Below are positions 35,372-45,278 of a stretch of 64,000 nt of DNA, piece after piece. A program made the position numbers and the translations under genes. The first letter of the stretch is position 1, and every line of letters starts with the position of its first letter. The notes below the pieces were generated by a model. It was not told the origin of the DNA. It did not search any database and was given only the letters and a program-made list of their open reading frames with translations. Where the stretch lies: assembly GCF_008710745.1 (NCBI RefSeq), contig NZ_VYSA01000003.1:1-64000 (forward strand). The letters run 5' to 3'. The DNA is from Microbacterium rhizomatis. Its GTDB lineage: Bacteria > Actinomycetota > Actinomycetes > Actinomycetales > Microbacteriaceae.

Positions 35372-36066
35372 GCAACGGCGGAACCGGCGGGCCGGTGACC
35401 GACGGCGAAGCAGGCGGGCCAGTGACCCTCAACGCCCGAGCTGATGTGCTCGTCGTCGACAACCACGACAGCTTCGTGCACACCCTGGTCGGGTACCTCC
35501 ACGAGCTGGGTGCCACCACGACGCTCGTCGAGGCGGATGCCATCGACCCGGAGGACGCGGCATCCGTCGTCGTTGAGTACCGAGGTGTGCTGATCTCGCC
35601 CGGGCCGAGTACTCCAGCCAACGCCGGGGCGTCGATCGCAGTGATCCGCGATGCGGCCGGTCTCGGCATCCCTGTCTTGGGGGTGTGCCTGGGTCACCAG
35701 GCGATCGGAGAGGCGTTCGGCGCGCGCGTCGACCATGCCCCCGAGCTCATGCACGGCATGACTTCGCTCGTCGAGCACGACGGCAGTGCGCTGTACGCGG
35801 GCCTACCGAACCCGTTCACAGCGACGCGCTACCACTCGCTCGCCATCGTGCCCGAGACCCTCCCCGACGAGCTTGTCGTGACCGGACGCACCGCCAGTGG
35901 CGTGATCATGGGCATCGCGCACCGTGATCTTCCGGTGTGGGGCGTGCAGTTCCACCCCGAGAGCGTGCTGACCGAGGGTGGTCATCGACTGCTCGGCAAT
36001 TGGCTCGAGAGCGTAGGAATCGTGGATGCTGCCGTCCGCGGCGCTTCTCTCACACCGCGACGCTGA
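35368..36066 (+). CDS. pabA: Glutamine amidotransferase, PabA/TrpG type
   Basis: A 232-aa class I amidotransferase subunit that supplies ammonia to a chorismate-using partner. The triad is Cys107 (GVCLGHQAI), His196 and Glu198 (GVQFHPESV), and the oxyanion loop is SPGPSTPANAG. The GTG at 35368 gives a 25-residue Gly-rich extension before VLVVDNHDSFVHTLVGYL; a GTG at 35419 is another option. No partner subunit is in the window, so anthranilate versus aminodeoxychorismate synthesis cannot be decided. It ends 12 nt from pknB (convergent). Confidence 0.9.
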   Translation: MSNGGTGGPVTDGEAGGPVTLNARADVLVVDNHDSFVHTLVGYLHELGATTTLVEADAIDPEDAASVVVEYRGVLISPGPSTPANAGASIAVIRDAAGLGIPVLGVCLGHQAIGEAFGARVDHAPELMHGMTSLVEHDGSALYAGLPNPFTATRYHSLAIVPETLPDELVVTGRTASGVIMGIAHRDLPVWGVQFHPESVLTEGGHRLLGNWLESVGIVDAAVRGASLTPRR

Positions 36067-36078
36067 CCGGCAGACTCG

Positions 36079-37779
36079 TCAGGGACCGGAGCAGTAGGTC
36101 AGCGTCACCGTGGAGTGCACGGGCGCTTCGCCGGGGGCGATCGACTGCGTCTTGACGATGGTCGGGTTCGACGCCTTGCAGCTGGGATCCTCTTGCGTCG
36201 CCACGGTGAGCTGCGACGAGGGATCCTCGAGTTCGCGCGTGGCTGCCTCGACCGTGTAGCCCGTCAGATCGTTGATCACGACCCGGCCGGTCGCGACAAC
36301 GAGGTCGATCGTCGTTCCCACCGGCACGACGGCGCCGTCAGGCTGGGCCGCCGAGATCACCACCCCGGCCGATAGGCCGGCGTCATTCCGCGACGTCACG
36401 GCACCGAGGGCGAGTCCTGCCTGAGTGAGAGCCGTGGCCGCCGCATCCTGTGACAATCCGACGAGCACAGGGACCGTAGCGGTCTGCTGCCCCTTCGAGA
36501 CGTAGACGGTGATGCGCTGCCCAGGGTTCACCGAGGCGCCTGCGGCGGGATCCGTGCGTGTCACGTTGCCGGCGGCGATGTCGGAATCGGCGACGTCGAT
36601 GCGGAATGCGATCAGATCCTCTTCGGCGAGCATGCTGTTCGCCTTGTCGTACCCTGTGTCGACGACGTCCGGCACGATACGCGCGTTGGCGGGAATCTCG
36701 TTGCCGCGGGGAATCGTCATGACCCAGATGAGTACCGAGATCATCAGTACCGCCAGGACGGCTACACCCGCCCAGATCCACGCCACCGGAGGGCCGGCCT
36801 GCGTGCGCTTCATCGTCGTGTCGGTGCTCAGCTGGCGCAGCGACCGGGCCGTCTCAGCCGCCTGACGCGGGCTCGGCCCGTACAGTTCGCTCGTCAGTGC
36901 GCCGAGCTGGCGCTTGGAAGGCGACGCACCATCGATCGTGGCATCGAGCGCTTCACGGAAGCTCGCCGCATCTTGATACCGCTGGAACGGGTCTTTCGCG
37001 AGCGCACGGAGGGCGACGGCATCCAGTGCTCGGGGCACTGTCTCGTTGACTTCTGACGGCGCGAGCGGCGTCTCGCTCACGTGCTGGTAGGCGACGGCAA
37101 CCGGAGACTCGCCGCGGAACGGCGGGCGTCCCGCGAGCAGCTCGTAGAGCACGACACCGGCGGAATAGAGGTCGGCGCGGGCATCGACAGGTTCGCCCTT
37201 GGCCTGCTCGGGCGAGAAGTAGGCGGCCGTGCCGAGGATCGCGGTGGTCTCGGCGACAGTGGAGGACGAGTCCGATACCGCGCGGGCGATGCCGAAGTCC
37301 ATGACCTTGACCTGGCCGGCGCCGGTGACCATGACGTTGCCGGGCTTGATGTCGCGGTGCACGACGCCCGCGCGGTGGGAGTACTCCAGCGCTTCGAGGA
37401 TGCCGTCGACGTAGCGCACCGCGTCGTCAACCGGAACGGGGCCTGACGCGATGACGTCTTTGAGGAGTTCGCCGTGCACCAGTTCCATGACGATGTACGG
37501 AACGGGATGCGACGTGCCATCCGGCGCGACCTCGGTGTCTTCGCCGGCATCGAACACACGGACGATCGTGGGATGCGACATCCGTGACGCGGCCTGCGCC
37601 TCGAGGCGGAAGCGCGTTCGGAACGCGTTGTCGAGGGCGAGATCATGCTTGAGGATCTTGATCGCGATCTGCCGGCCGAGCGTCACGTCATACCCGCGGT
37701 ACACCGAGGCCATTCCACCGCGCCCGATGAGCTCGTCGACGCGATAGCGCCCCGAAAGCACTCGTGGCTCAGATGTCAC
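36079..37779 (-). CDS. pknB: Serine/threonine kinase PknB with PASTA domains
   Basis: A 566-aa transmembrane kinase. The cytoplasmic kinase domain (1-270) has GRGGMASVYRG, Lys41, HRDIKPGN at 141-148 and DFG at 161-163. After a juxtamembrane linker and a helix at about 333-355 (WIWAGVAVLAVLMISVLIWV), three extracellular PASTA units bind muropeptides or lipid II. GTG start. A TAGGCT hexamer at 37811-37806 could give it a promoter of its own at the end of the fhaA-pknA operon. Confidence 0.95.
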   Translation of the reverse strand: MTSEPRVLSGRYRVDELIGRGGMASVYRGYDVTLGRQIAIKILKHDLALDNAFRTRFRLEAQAASRMSHPTIVRVFDAGEDTEVAPDGTSHPVPYIVMELVHGELLKDVIASGPVPVDDAVRYVDGILEALEYSHRAGVVHRDIKPGNVMVTGAGQVKVMDFGIARAVSDSSSTVAETTAILGTAAYFSPEQAKGEPVDARADLYSAGVVLYELLAGRPPFRGESPVAVAYQHVSETPLAPSEVNETVPRALDAVALRALAKDPFQRYQDAASFREALDATIDGASPSKRQLGALTSELYGPSPRQAAETARSLRQLSTDTTMKRTQAGPPVAWIWAGVAVLAVLMISVLIWVMTIPRGNEIPANARIVPDVVDTGYDKANSMLAEEDLIAFRIDVADSDIAAGNVTRTDPAAGASVNPGQRITVYVSKGQQTATVPVLVGLSQDAAATALTQAGLALGAVTSRNDAGLSAGVVISAAQPDGAVVPVGTTIDLVVATGRVVINDLTGYTVEAATRELEDPSSQLTVATQEDPSCKASNPTIVKTQSIAPGEAPVHSTVTLTYCSGP

Positions 37780-37848
37780 GGTCGCCCCCTGCGTGGAAAG
37801 ATCCCAGCCTAACCCAGTCCGCTGACCGGGCCAGGCCGGGATGGTCGA

Positions 37849-39549
37849 TCAGGGGGTCGCCGACGGCGCGGGCGTGGTTGTCACAATCTGCGCGTTGGCT
37901 TCGGGCGAGTCACCCGAAGCGCGCTGGCCCGCGCTCCCGCTGCACGTCACGGTGTACTTGACCGTCAACGTCCCTGGAGTGTTCGCCACGTTGATGTCAG
38001 CCGTGCGGTCGCTCGGGCCGAACGAGGCTGATGAGGCGCCGTTGACGGCGAAGATGCCGTTGATGGCGACCAGGTTGTACGCGGTCACCGCAGTGCCCGC
38101 GGGGCACGTGTATCCGGTCCATGCCGCCTTCGCGGTTCCGCCCGCGTTGACCTGGGCGGGCAGCGTCGGAGCGGTCGGGGTCTCCATAGGCGTCTGGTCG
38201 CTGTAGAACGTGAGCGTGAGGAGCTGGGAGGGCTCGATGCGTCCGGTCGGCGATACGCGGTACACCTTGTTGACGTCGTCGGCGGTGGGCGCGGGGTCAC
38301 CGCCCACGCAGTTGACGGCCTCTACCCCTGCGGCCTTGGCCGCTTCGCTCGCCGCGGTGCAGTCCATCCCCACCAGGTTGAGAGCATCGATGTTGATGCG
38401 CGTGGCGCTCGGACTCGGGGTACTGGAGGGCGTGTTCGACGGCGTCACGGCCGACGTCGTCGTGTTCGACGGCGCCGGCGCCGGCGCCTGATTGGCGACC
38501 AGCGCCCACACCGTTCCTGCGATCACGAGCGCCAGCAGCACGATCAGGGCGATGAGCGGCCAGGTCCACGGACTCCGCTTGCGCTCGGCATCGGTCGCCT
38601 TCGCCGGCTCGGCGGATGGGAGCAGGCGGGTCGTGTCGGCGCCGGCGGCCGGCGTCAGCAGCTGCGTCATCTCTTCGCCGACGGCGGCACCGGTCGCGAT
38701 CGCCGGGACTGCTGCGGCCGCAGTGGCGAGATCGCCACGACGCAGCGCGGTCGCCGCGCGGGCGACCGCGGCGGCGGAGGCCGGGCGGTCTTCCGGCTTC
38801 TTGGCGATCATGGCCATGACGAGGTTCTGCACGGGCACGGCCACGGTGGGCGGAAGCGGCGGGGGCTGCTCGTTGATCTGCGCCATCGCGATGGCGACCT
38901 GCGACTCGCCCGTGAACGGGCGCTTTCCCGCGAGGCACTCGTACGCGACGATGCCGAGCGAGTACGTGTCGGTCGCCGGCGATGCCGGGTGACCGGATGC
39001 CTGTTCGGGCGACAGGTACTGGACGGTGCCCATGACCTGGCCGGTCGCGGTCAGCGGCACCTGGTCGGCGATGCGGGCGATCCCGAAGTCGGTGATCTTG
39101 ACGCGGCCGTCGGGCGTGATCAGCAGATTTCCCGGCTTGATGTCGCGGTGCACCAGACCGGCCGAGTGCGCGGCCTGCAGTGCGGCAGAGGTCTGCGCGA
39201 CGATGTCGAGCGTCTTGTCGGTCGAAAGGGACCCGTCGCGCTCGAGGATCGTCGACAGCGCCTCACCCGGCACGAGCTCCATCACGAGGAAGGCGCTGCC
39301 GGCCTCTTCGCCGTAGTCGAAGACACTGGCGATGCCCTCGTGGTTGACGAGCGCGGCATGGCGCGCCTCAGCGCGGAAGCGCTCGAGGAAGCCGGGGTCG
39401 CCCATGTATTCGTCTTTGAGGATCTTGATCGCGACGGTGCGACCGATGACGTGGTCGGTCGCCTCCCACACCTCGCCCATGCCGCCGATGGCGATCCGCG
39501 AGTCGAGCTCGTAGCGGCCGCCGAAGGTCACTCCCTGCGTCGGTCTCAT
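37849..39549 (-). CDS. pknA: Serine/threonine kinase PknA
   Basis: A 566-aa membrane kinase. The kinase domain begins at GGRYELDSRIAIGGMGEVWEA, with Lys42 in VAIKIL and HRDIKPGN. An Ala-rich linker, one helix (WTWPLIALIVLLALVIAGTV) and an extracellular part with one degenerate PASTA-like repeat and a Pro/Thr tail follow. This is longer than M. tuberculosis PknA, which lacks PASTA. The ATG overlaps the pbpA stop (ATGA). It phosphorylates growth and division proteins together with PknB. Confidence 0.93.
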   Translation of the reverse strand: MRPTQGVTFGGRYELDSRIAIGGMGEVWEATDHVIGRTVAIKILKDEYMGDPGFLERFRAEARHAALVNHEGIASVFDYGEEAGSAFLVMELVPGEALSTILERDGSLSTDKTLDIVAQTSAALQAAHSAGLVHRDIKPGNLLITPDGRVKITDFGIARIADQVPLTATGQVMGTVQYLSPEQASGHPASPATDTYSLGIVAYECLAGKRPFTGESQVAIAMAQINEQPPPLPPTVAVPVQNLVMAMIAKKPEDRPASAAAVARAATALRRGDLATAAAAVPAIATGAAVGEEMTQLLTPAAGADTTRLLPSAEPAKATDAERKRSPWTWPLIALIVLLALVIAGTVWALVANQAPAPAPSNTTTSAVTPSNTPSSTPSPSATRINIDALNLVGMDCTAASEAAKAAGVEAVNCVGGDPAPTADDVNKVYRVSPTGRIEPSQLLTLTFYSDQTPMETPTAPTLPAQVNAGGTAKAAWTGYTCPAGTAVTAYNLVAINGIFAVNGASSASFGPSDRTADINVANTPGTLTVKYTVTCSGSAGQRASGDSPEANAQIVTTTPAPSATP

Positions 39550-41003
39550 TTCCCCAGCACCGCCTCCATGACCTTTTTCGCGATGGGCGCCGCGATGGTG
39601 TTGCCGCTGCCCGTTTGACCCTGGCCGCCCCCGTCTTCGACGACAACTGCCACGGCGACCTGAGGGTTCGTCGCAGGGGCGAAGCCGGTGAACCACAGCG
39701 TGTAAGGCTGGTCCGACCCGTTCTCCGCGGTGCCCGTCTTACCGGCCACGTCGACCCCGTCTATTCTTGCACCCGAGGCTGCGCCATCACTGACATTGGC
39801 CACCATCATCGTCACCATCTCCTGTGCCAGACCCGAATCGAGCGCGCGCCCGAACTGGGTGTTGTCGAACGTCTGCTGCACCGACAGATCGGGTGCGATG
39901 ACCCGGTCCACCATGCGCGGATTCATCACGACGCCGCCGTTCGCGATGCCCGCCGAGACCATCGCCATCTGCAGCGGGGTCGCGCGCACGTCGCCCTGTC
40001 CGAACCCGGTCAGGGCGGTGCGGTCGTCGGAGAGGCCGCGCGGGTAGGTCGAGGGGGTCGAGGCGAGGGGCATCGTGAAGGACGAATTGAACCCGTACTT
40101 CTCCGCCTCCTGACGGATCGCATCGTCGCCCAGTTGCACGGCGAGCTGCGCCATCGGGATGTTGCAGCTCAAGCGCAGCGCGTCCGCGATCGAGACGGTG
40201 TCGCCGCCGCCGCAGGTACCACCGCCGGCATTGCTGATAGCCGTGTTCGTACCCGGGAGGGTGTACGACGCCAGGTTGGGCAGCGTAGAGGCGGGGCTGA
40301 AGTTGCCGGATGCCAGCGCAGCCGACGCCACCACGAGTTTGAACGTCGAACCCGGTGGGTTCAGATTTCCCCCGATCGCGCGGTTGAAGAGGGGATGCGC
40401 GGGGTCGGTGTCGAGGATGTCGTACGCGGAATTGGCCCCGTCGCTGTCATGCGAGGCGAGCAGGTTCGTGTCGTAGCTGGGGCTCGTCGCCATCGCGAGG
40501 ATGCGGCCGGTGGACGGCTCGATCGCGATGACCGCGCCCTGCAGGCCGTTCAGAGCCTCGTACGCGACGCGTTGCACGTTGGCATCCAGTGAGAGCACGA
40601 CGTTCGAGCCACGGGCGGTCTGACCCGTGATGATCCGGTCGACGCGATCGAGGAACTGCGAGCTCGCGGTACCGCTGAGCTCTTGATTCATGGCCTGTTC
40701 GATGCCCGTCGCCGAGCCCAGGGCCGGGTTGATGAATCCGGTCACCGGCGCCCACATGGCGGCGTCGGTGTACACGCGCTGCCAGCTGTACACGTCGTCG
40801 GACGGAACGGACGACGCGATCGCGGCACCGGACGCGATGATCGATCCTCGCTGGACCTGGTAGGAGTCGTAGAGGGCACGCGTGTTGCGCGCATTCGCGG
40901 AGAGCGATTCGGCCTGCACCACCTGGATCCAGCTGGTGGAGCCGAACAGCGCGAGGAACATGATCAGCATCAGGATGCTCAGACGGCGGAGTTCTTTCGT
41001 CAT
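39546..41003 (-). CDS. pbpA: Penicillin-binding protein PbpA (transpeptidase)
   Basis: A 485-aa class B PBP: a membrane anchor at about 8-28, an N-terminal dimerisation part, and a transpeptidase domain with STFK (PPGSTFKLVVA), SCN and KTGTAENG. It crosslinks peptidoglycan and normally works with the SEDS protein encoded directly upstream (1-nt gap). Confidence 0.94.
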   Translation of the reverse strand: MTKELRRLSILMLIMFLALFGSTSWIQVVQAESLSANARNTRALYDSYQVQRGSIIASGAAIASSVPSDDVYSWQRVYTDAAMWAPVTGFINPALGSATGIEQAMNQELSGTASSQFLDRVDRIITGQTARGSNVVLSLDANVQRVAYEALNGLQGAVIAIEPSTGRILAMATSPSYDTNLLASHDSDGANSAYDILDTDPAHPLFNRAIGGNLNPPGSTFKLVVASAALASGNFSPASTLPNLASYTLPGTNTAISNAGGGTCGGGDTVSIADALRLSCNIPMAQLAVQLGDDAIRQEAEKYGFNSSFTMPLASTPSTYPRGLSDDRTALTGFGQGDVRATPLQMAMVSAGIANGGVVMNPRMVDRVIAPDLSVQQTFDNTQFGRALDSGLAQEMVTMMVANVSDGAASGARIDGVDVAGKTGTAENGSDQPYTLWFTGFAPATNPQVAVAVVVEDGGGQGQTGSGNTIAAPIAKKVMEAVLGK

Positions 41004-41004
41004 G

Positions 41005-42393
41005 TCAGCCGATCACCACCCGCGGACGGCTGCGGACAGCATCCGAGATGCGCAGCAGAAGCGCGACGATCAACCAGTTCGCAACGAGCGAGGAACCACC
41101 CGCGGCCAGGAACGGGGTCGTGAGGCCGGTCAGTGGGATCAAGCGCGTCACCCCGCCGACCATGATGAACACCTGTAGGGCGATCGTGAACGACAGGCCG
41201 GTCGCGAGCAGCTTGCCGAAGTCGTCCTGCCCGGCGAGGCCGATCCGGATCCCGCGGCTCGTGAACACCATGTAGAGGCACAGGATCGCGAAGACACCGA
41301 CGAGCCCCAGCTCTTCACCGAGACTCGGCAGGATGTAGTCGCTCTGGGCGAGCGGCGTGATGTACGGTCGCCCCTGCCCGAGACCGGTGCCCATGAGACC
41401 ACCCTGCGCGAGGCCGAAGATGCCCTGAACGAGCTGATAGCTGCCACCGTTGCGGTCGATGACCTCGGGGTTGAACGCATCCAGCCAGTTCGCGAAGCGT
41501 CCTCCGACATAGGGGAGCACGCGCGAGGCCAGGAATGCACCGGCTGCGGCGAGGATGACGCCGATCACGACCCAGCTCGTCTTGCCCGTCGCGACGTACA
41601 GCATGGCCACGAACATGCCGAAGATGAGCAGGCCGGTGCCGAGGTCGCGCTGGAGCACGATGATGCCCAGTGACACGAGCCAGATCACCAGGAGGGGTCC
41701 GAGTTCGCGCGCGCGGGGCCACGTCAGGCCGAGGAACCGGGTTCCGACCGATGTGAGGCTCTCGCGCGTGCGGACGAGGTAGCCGGCGAAGAAGATCGCG
41801 AGCGCGATCTTGGCGAGCTCGCCAGGCTGGAAGGAGAAGATGCCGAACGACACCCACACGTCGGCGTTCGCGTCGGTGCCGATGCCCGGGATGAAGGGCA
41901 GCACCAGCAGCATGATGCCGACGAAGCCCGACACGTATGTGTATCGGAAGAGCACCCGGTAGTTGCGCAGGAGCACCACGATGAGCACCGCGCCGACGAG
42001 TGCGATTCCGGCCCATGCCAGCTGGCGGGTCGAGAACGCCTCCCAGCCGTGCAAGCCCTCGGCGATGTCGATGCGGTAGATCATCGCGATGCCGATGCCG
42101 GTCAGGAGGGTGGCGATCGGCACCACGAAGGGATCGGCGTCTCTGGCCACGAGCCTGAGCACGATGTGCAGCGCGACGACGAGAGATGTGAGACCGCCGC
42201 AGTAGATCAGGAACTTGGGGTCGATGACTCCCGCGGCACCCAGCTGCACCAGGGCCACGGCCGAGGCGTTGATCGCGATCGCGAAGATGAGGAGCGCGAG
42301 CTCGCGGTTGCGCTGCGTCTGCGGAACGCGGATTCGCCGCAGGGCCCGGATGACGGCGGTGTCGGTGGAGACCTGCTCCGGCGCAACGGTCAT
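41005..42393 (-). CDS. rodA: SEDS peptidoglycan polymerase RodA/FtsW
   Basis: A 462-aa membrane glycosyltransferase of the RodA/FtsW/SpoVE family with about ten helices. Typical segments are QRDLGTGLLIFGMFVAMLYV, GGSYQLVQGIFGLAQGGLMG and TGLTTPFLAAGGSSLVANW. The ATG at 42393 overlaps pstP; the open frame runs farther upstream only through pstP sequence. The operon position with pbpA supports RodA rather than FtsW. Confidence 0.94.
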   Translation of the reverse strand: MTVAPEQVSTDTAVIRALRRIRVPQTQRNRELALLIFAIAINASAVALVQLGAAGVIDPKFLIYCGGLTSLVVALHIVLRLVARDADPFVVPIATLLTGIGIAMIYRIDIAEGLHGWEAFSTRQLAWAGIALVGAVLIVVLLRNYRVLFRYTYVSGFVGIMLLVLPFIPGIGTDANADVWVSFGIFSFQPGELAKIALAIFFAGYLVRTRESLTSVGTRFLGLTWPRARELGPLLVIWLVSLGIIVLQRDLGTGLLIFGMFVAMLYVATGKTSWVVIGVILAAAGAFLASRVLPYVGGRFANWLDAFNPEVIDRNGGSYQLVQGIFGLAQGGLMGTGLGQGRPYITPLAQSDYILPSLGEELGLVGVFAILCLYMVFTSRGIRIGLAGQDDFGKLLATGLSFTIALQVFIMVGGVTRLIPLTGLTTPFLAAGGSSLVANWLIVALLLRISDAVRSRPRVVIG

Positions 42394-43628
42394 TTCGTCA
42401 CCGCCACGGTGGCTCGCAGGCGCGCGGCGATGTCTTCCGCTTCGGCGAGCGACTGCGCTGAGACCGTCGCTTCGACGGCCGATCGCTCGAACTCGGGCAG
42501 GTCCGCGATCGGGATGCCCGTGTCTTCGTACACGGACGAGAGCGAGATCGGTCCGATGCCCTGTTGGATCCCGCGGTAGATGATCACGGTGTCCTCGTCG
42601 GTCCCGACGAAGAAGCGCGTCTGCGTCCACTGGTAGCCGCCGAACAGCCCGGCGGCGATGAGGGCGAGCACGACGATGAGTCCGACGATCCAGCCCGCAC
42701 GGCGCCTGCGGGCTCTGCGCCGGTCTTCCTCGATGAGCTCCTCGAGGAACTGCGCCTCGGGTTCGAAGTGGGTCGGCTCGTTCGCCGCCTGACGGTTCGG
42801 GTGCAGCCAGCCTCCGCGCCCCGATCTCGCCGCGGGCACGACGATGCCGTTCGGGTTGGAGGCGGACCCCACGATCGTAGGAGTGCCGGAGAAGATCGGA
42901 TGCTGGCCGCCGACGTCGACCAGAACGAGCGTCACGTTATCGGGTGCACCGGCGTCGAGCGCCTGCTTCAGCAGGGAGTCGGCGGTGCGGCCGGGAGCGA
43001 GTCCGGCTCCGAGCGCCTTCGCGGTGTGCGCGTCGTCCACGACGCCCGAGAGCCCGTCGGAACAGAGGAGCCACCTGTCGCCCTGCTGGGTCGGCATGAT
43101 GAACGTGTCGACCTCGGGGTCGGGATCCATGTCGCCGAGCACCCGCATGAGGACCGATCGGCGGGGATGGAACCGCGCCTCCTCCGGCGTGATCCGGCCC
43201 GAGTCGACGAGTCGCTGGACGAACGTGTGGTCGGTCGTGATCTGGGTGAGCGCGTCGTCGCGGTACAGGTAGATGCGCGAGTCGCCGATGTGCGCGATCA
43301 CCGCGTAGTCGTCGACCATCACGAGCGCGCTGACGGTCGTACCCATCCCCGCCAGTTCCGGGCGCATCGCGACGGTGTCGATGAGCTCGGCCGCGGAATC
43401 GGAGATCGCATCCCGCAGCGCGCGTTCGGCCTCGGACGTCGAGGCGAACGGCTGATCGACCGCCTGGAGGCGCATGATGGCCAGGCTCGAGGCGACATCG
43501 CCTCCGGCGTGCCCGCCCATACCGTCGGCGACGGCGAAGAGGTTGGAGCCCGAGTAGCCGGAGTCCTGGTTGTTGGAGCGCACCTTGCCGGTGTGCGAGA
43601 TCGCCGCGCTCGATCCTTGGAAGACCAT
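42390..43628 (-). CDS. pstP: PP2C-type Ser/Thr phosphatase PstP
   Basis: A 412-aa membrane phosphatase that opposes PknA/PknB. The PP2C domain (about 1-240) has SNNQDSGY, FAVADGMGGHAGGD and LLCSDGLSGVV for the metal site. A helix (WIVGLIVVLALIAAGLFGGY) and a small extracellular region follow. Coupled by ATGA overlap to rodA. Confidence 0.95.
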   Translation of the reverse strand: MVFQGSSAAISHTGKVRSNNQDSGYSGSNLFAVADGMGGHAGGDVASSLAIMRLQAVDQPFASTSEAERALRDAISDSAAELIDTVAMRPELAGMGTTVSALVMVDDYAVIAHIGDSRIYLYRDDALTQITTDHTFVQRLVDSGRITPEEARFHPRRSVLMRVLGDMDPDPEVDTFIMPTQQGDRWLLCSDGLSGVVDDAHTAKALGAGLAPGRTADSLLKQALDAGAPDNVTLVLVDVGGQHPIFSGTPTIVGSASNPNGIVVPAARSGRGGWLHPNRQAANEPTHFEPEAQFLEELIEEDRRRARRRRAGWIVGLIVVLALIAAGLFGGYQWTQTRFFVGTDEDTVIIYRGIQQGIGPISLSSVYEDTGIPIADLPEFERSAVEATVSAQSLAEAEDIAARLRATVAVTK

Positions 43629-43644
43629 GGGGAGGGGCCGCCCG

Positions 43645-44175
43645 CTACTTCCGCAGCTCGAAGGTCGTCGCGCCGACCTTGATGGGAGCGCCGACCGTGA
43701 TCGGAACAGGTGCCGTCACGCGCGCGCCGTCGTGCCACGTGCCGTTCGTCGAATCGAGATCCTGGATCATCCACTGCTCGCCCCACAGGACGAGCCGGGC
43801 GTGGTGGCTGGAGGTGTAGTCGTCGCGAATGACCAGACCGGATTCGCTCGAGCGGCCGATCGTGAGCGGCTCGGTGCCCAGTGGCAGCTCCAGGCCCGCC
43901 TTCGGACCGCTGGTGATGACGATGCGTGAGACGGCGGAGGTCGTGGCGGCGCCCCCTTTCACGCCTTTGTCGCTGGGCTTGGGCGTGGCGACCGGAGCGA
44001 CCGGAGTCGTCGCACCCCCCGCCTTCGCCGGGGCTGCCGGGGCGGCGGATTCCGGCATCCGACGCACCTTGACGCCGAACAGGTCGGCGCGCAGCGAGTA
44101 GACGACCGCGAACACGAAGAACCACAGCAGCAGCAGGAAGCCGATGCGCAGAAGCAGAAGGGTGAGCTCGCTCAC
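43645..44175 (-). CDS. fhaB: FHA-domain protein FhaB
   Basis: A 176-aa protein with one N-terminal membrane helix (LTLLLLRIGFLLLLWFFVF) and a C-terminal FHA domain (IGRSSESGLVIRDDYTSSHH, then DLDSTNGT) that binds phosphothreonine on PknA/B substrates. An Ala/Pro linker joins the two. It overlaps the fhaA stop (ATGA) and is 16 nt before pstP. Equivalent to mycobacterial FhaB/FipA. Confidence 0.93.
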   Translation of the reverse strand: MSELTLLLLRIGFLLLLWFFVFAVVYSLRADLFGVKVRRMPESAAPAAPAKAGGATTPVAPVATPKPSDKGVKGGAATTSAVSRIVITSGPKAGLELPLGTEPLTIGRSSESGLVIRDDYTSSHHARLVLWGEQWMIQDLDSTNGTWHDGARVTAPVPITVGAPIKVGATTFELRK

Positions 44176-44912
44176 GGCTGGAAGCCCCCCTGACGAGTGT
44201 CGAACACTCGCGTGACATCGGATGCCTGTGTGCTCGGACGTGGGGGTGCGGCCTGAGCGACCACGCGGAAGACGATCCTGGTGCGCCCGATCGTCACGGT
44301 CGAATCAGGCGGAAGCGCGGCTTCGGTGACCTTGCGGCCGTCCAGGAGCGTGCCGTTCGTGGAGTTCATGTCACGCACCATCGCGCGCTCGCCGTCCCAG
44401 AGGATCTCGACGTGCTTCCGGCTCGTGCCCGCATCGGAGATCGTGATGTCGGCGTCGCTCCCGCGCCCGATCACGGTGCGCGACTTGACCAGCGGGTGCC
44501 GCTGCCCGTCGATGTCTACGACGCCGCGCCAGGCGACGGTGCCCTGCGCGGTGGAGGATTCGACCCGGAGCGTCCCGGTAGACAGCTGCTCGTCGCGGAC
44601 GAGGGTGATCGACACCGGACCGGCGAACGAGTAGCCCTGGGCCTTCGCGTGCTTCTGCACGAGCGTATCGAGCTCGTCGCCCAGGGCGGGACCGATCGTC
44701 CGCATCCTCTCGTCGTCGGTCGGTGCCAGTCGCACCGTGAACGTGTTGGGCGCGAGGATGCGGTCGCGGCTGACGACCGCGGCCTTCTTGTCGAGCTCGC
44801 TGCGCAGCGCGGATGCGATCTCGACAGGCTGGATGCCGCTGCGGAAGGTCTTCGCGAACGCGCTGTTGACGGCGCGCTCGAGACCCTTCTCGAAGCTGTC
44901 TAGTAGTCCCAC
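44172..44912 (-). CDS. fhaA: FHA-domain protein FhaA (DUF3662)
   Basis: A 246-aa cytoplasmic protein with an N-terminal DUF3662 domain (GLLDSFEKGLERAVNSAFAK) and a C-terminal FHA domain (GRGSDADITISDAGTSRKH, then DMNSTNGTLLDGRK). In mycobacteria FhaA binds MurJ and regulates wall synthesis. The GTG at 44912 follows GGAG at 4 nt; the upstream in-frame ATG lacks such a site. It is first gene of the seven-gene kinase operon. Confidence 0.93.
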   Translation of the reverse strand: MGLLDSFEKGLERAVNSAFAKTFRSGIQPVEIASALRSELDKKAAVVSRDRILAPNTFTVRLAPTDDERMRTIGPALGDELDTLVQKHAKAQGYSFAGPVSITLVRDEQLSTGTLRVESSTAQGTVAWRGVVDIDGQRHPLVKSRTVIGRGSDADITISDAGTSRKHVEILWDGERAMVRDMNSTNGTLLDGRKVTEAALPPDSTVTIGRTRIVFRVVAQAAPPRPSTQASDVTRVFDTRQGGFQP

Positions 44913-45097
44913 GGGGCTCCTCAGGCAGGCCAACCGGTCGCGTACATGTTAGTTGCCTCCGCTGTGCCCGCCGTGAGAGGCGCGGGAGAGCCCCGGATCG
45001 GCGACATCCTGGGGCTCGGGAACCGCCCGTTCGGGCCGCCGCGGGGCGCGTGATATCCTCGGGAGGTTGAGTCGTGGATCTTCGGATGCCGCGGTTC

Positions 45098-45181
45098 GCG
45101 CGAGTGGCGGAATAGGCAGACGCGCTGGCTTCAGGTGCCAGTGCCCGAAAGGGCGTGCGGGTTCAACTCCCGCCTCGCGCA
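45098..45181 (+). tRNA. tRNA-Leu (anticodon CAG)
   Basis: Class II cloverleaf of 84 nt: acceptor GCGCGAG / CTCGCGC, anticodon stem CTGGC / GCCAG with loop TTCAGGT, a variable arm with TGCCCGAAAGGGCGT, T-arm GCGGG-TTCAACT-CCCGC, discriminator A. Confidence 0.97.
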
Positions 45182-45189
45182 CGGAATGG

Positions 45190-45223
45190 AAAGACCCCCC
45201 GATGTATTTCGGGGGGTCTTTCT
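45190..45223 (+). terminator. Rho-independent terminator of tRNA-Leu
   Basis: Stem AAAGACCCCCCGA paired with its near-perfect complement across TGTAT, then TCT. It begins 9 nt after the tRNA. Confidence 0.9.
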
Positions 45224-45278
45224 GTGTTGCTGGGGGTAGTTCCTCGCAGACCCCCGCTCGTGGATACCGCCCGACGAT